Positions 6,634-7,324 of a stretch of DNA of 7,324 nucleotides are shown here, in pieces. Each line of letters begins with the position of its first letter. Within the stretch, counting starts at the first letter, position 1. A program made the position numbers and the translations under genes. Source of the stretch: Alphaproteobacteria bacterium (GTDB taxonomy: Bacteria > Pseudomonadota > Alphaproteobacteria > Micropepsales > Micropepsaceae). The notes under the pieces were generated by a model. It saw only the letters and a list, made by a program, of their open reading frames with translations. It made no database searches and was not told where the DNA came from. The DNA is taken from NCBI GenBank assembly GCA_947373775.1, contig CANBZE010000088.1, positions 1 through 7,324 of the forward strand, in the 5' to 3' direction.

Positions 6634-7324
6634 ATGCGCAACACGGCCGCTCTCGCTGTGTTCCTGATTGGCATCACTTGCGCCAGCGCGCCCGCCTGGA
6701 CCGCGGGCAGCAATCAGGTGGTAAAGCTGCGCCGACTTTCCGAGCAGGAATACCGCAATTCCATCGCCGATATTTTTGGCAAGGATATCCTCGTTCAAGG
6801 CATGTTCGAGCCGCAAATTCGGATCAGCGGCCTGGTGGCGACCAGTACCGCGGTCCTGTCCGTCACGCCGGCGGGCTTTGAATCCTTTTCCAAGATGGCC
6901 GACAGTATCGCCATCCAGGCCACGGATGAGGCGCATCGGGGCAGGCTGGTGTCCTGTTCCCCCAGGTCTGCCAAGGCCCCGGACGATGCATGCGCCGGTG
7001 AATTCTTCAGCCACTATGGCTTCATGCTGTTCCGCCGTCCGTTGACAGCGGATGAACGCCAGGCGCGGGTGAACCTGGCCCGTGCCATGACCAGGTCATC
7101 AGGCGACTTCTATGGTGGATTGCGCTACGGCCTGGCGCAAATGCTGCAGTCGCCCAATTTCCTGTTTCGCAAGGAATTGGCGATCGGCGGCAAGGCGCTC
7201 CGGCTGGAGCCGTACAGCCGCGCCGCCCGCCTTAGCTATCTGATTTGGGACACCACACCCGATGCAGAACTGCTGCATGCGGCGGACACCGGCGAACTGA
7301 ACACGGCGGCCGGCATGGACCAGC
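6634..7324 (+). CDS. exported DUF1592-family protein (DUF1587-DUF1595-DUF1592), 3' truncated by the window
   Basis: The frame is open from the ATG at 6634 to the window end, giving 230 residues. Seen: a signal peptide (MRNTAALAVFLIG, likely cleavage near A24). Next comes the DUF1587 motif KLRRLSEQEYRNSIADIFG (31-49), then the DUF1595-type segment with CAGEFF and FRRPLTADE (120-141). After that is the DUF1592 signature GLRYGLAQMLQSPNFLFRKE (162-181) followed by RAARLSYLIWDTTPDAELL (196-214). These domains are typical of large exported proteins first noted in Planctomycetes and common in Acidobacteriota and Proteobacteria; their function is unknown. Many members have an N-terminal cytochrome c domain, but here the DUF1587 motif follows directly after the signal peptide and no CxxCH occurs in the visible part. 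C16 is not in a good lipobox (Thr precedes it). The gene is divergent from the hydrolase/PQQ operon across a 176-bp gap. In other genomes such genes are often followed by a DUF1552 gene, which would lie beyond the window. Confidence 0.85.
   Translation, partial: MRNTAALAVFLIGITCASAPAWTAGSNQVVKLRRLSEQEYRNSIADIFGKDILVQGMFEPQIRISGLVATSTAVLSVTPAGFESFSKMADSIAIQATDEAHRGRLVSCSPRSAKAPDDACAGEFFSHYGFMLFRRPLTADERQARVNLARAMTRSSGDFYGGLRYGLAQMLQSPNFLFRKELAIGGKALRLEPYSRAARLSYLIWDTTPDAELLHAADTGELNTAAGMDQ

Overview
The window is GC-rich, gene-dense DNA from a Gram-negative bacterium. Four of the five genes carry export signals (three Sec-type, one Tat-type), and two encode c-type cytochromes that would mature in the periplasm. 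The gene content (PQQ dehydrogenase with fused hemes, COG3618 hydrolase, DUF1592 protein, TPR-type 2OG oxygenase tail) is of a kind seen in soil and freshwater Alphaproteobacteria and in Acidobacteriota. I cannot choose between these from the sequence alone, and there is no rRNA, tRNA or housekeeping gene to settle it.

Layout: (1) 1-675 (+) is the 3' end of a gene for a 2-oxoglutarate/Fe(II) oxygenase-like protein, cut by the window edge. (2) 781-2952 (+) encodes an exported 723-residue protein with a carboxypeptidase-regulatory-like beta domain, one CxxCH heme site and a long beta-propeller-like region. (3) 2953-3089 is a convergent gap with a candidate terminator. (4) 5426-3090 (-) encodes an exported quinohemoprotein with two cytochrome c domains fused in front of an eight-bladed PQQ dehydrogenase domain. 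(5) 6457-5459 (-) encodes a Tat-exported COG3618 / amidohydrolase-2 protein of the lactonase-like group, 32 bp upstream of the PQQ gene and probably in the same operon. (6) 6458-6633 is a divergent regulatory gap with a pair of near-identical 13-bp elements. (7) 6634 onward (+) is the start of a DUF1587/DUF1595/DUF1592 protein that runs off the window. It has an exported N terminus but no heme motif in the visible part.

Working hypothesis (inference): genes 2, 4, 5 and 7 form a periplasmic module that oxidises an unknown substrate. The PQQ protein would oxidise an alcohol or sugar and pass electrons through its own two hemes. The hydrolase could open a lactone product. The heme/propeller protein and the DUF1592 protein are uncharacterised and may bind or process substrate or relay electrons. 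No substrate can be read from the sequence. The oxygenase tail at the left edge looks like an unrelated neighbour. No mobile element, CRISPR array, tRNA or rRNA was seen, and there is no gene-free stretch longer than 300 bases.
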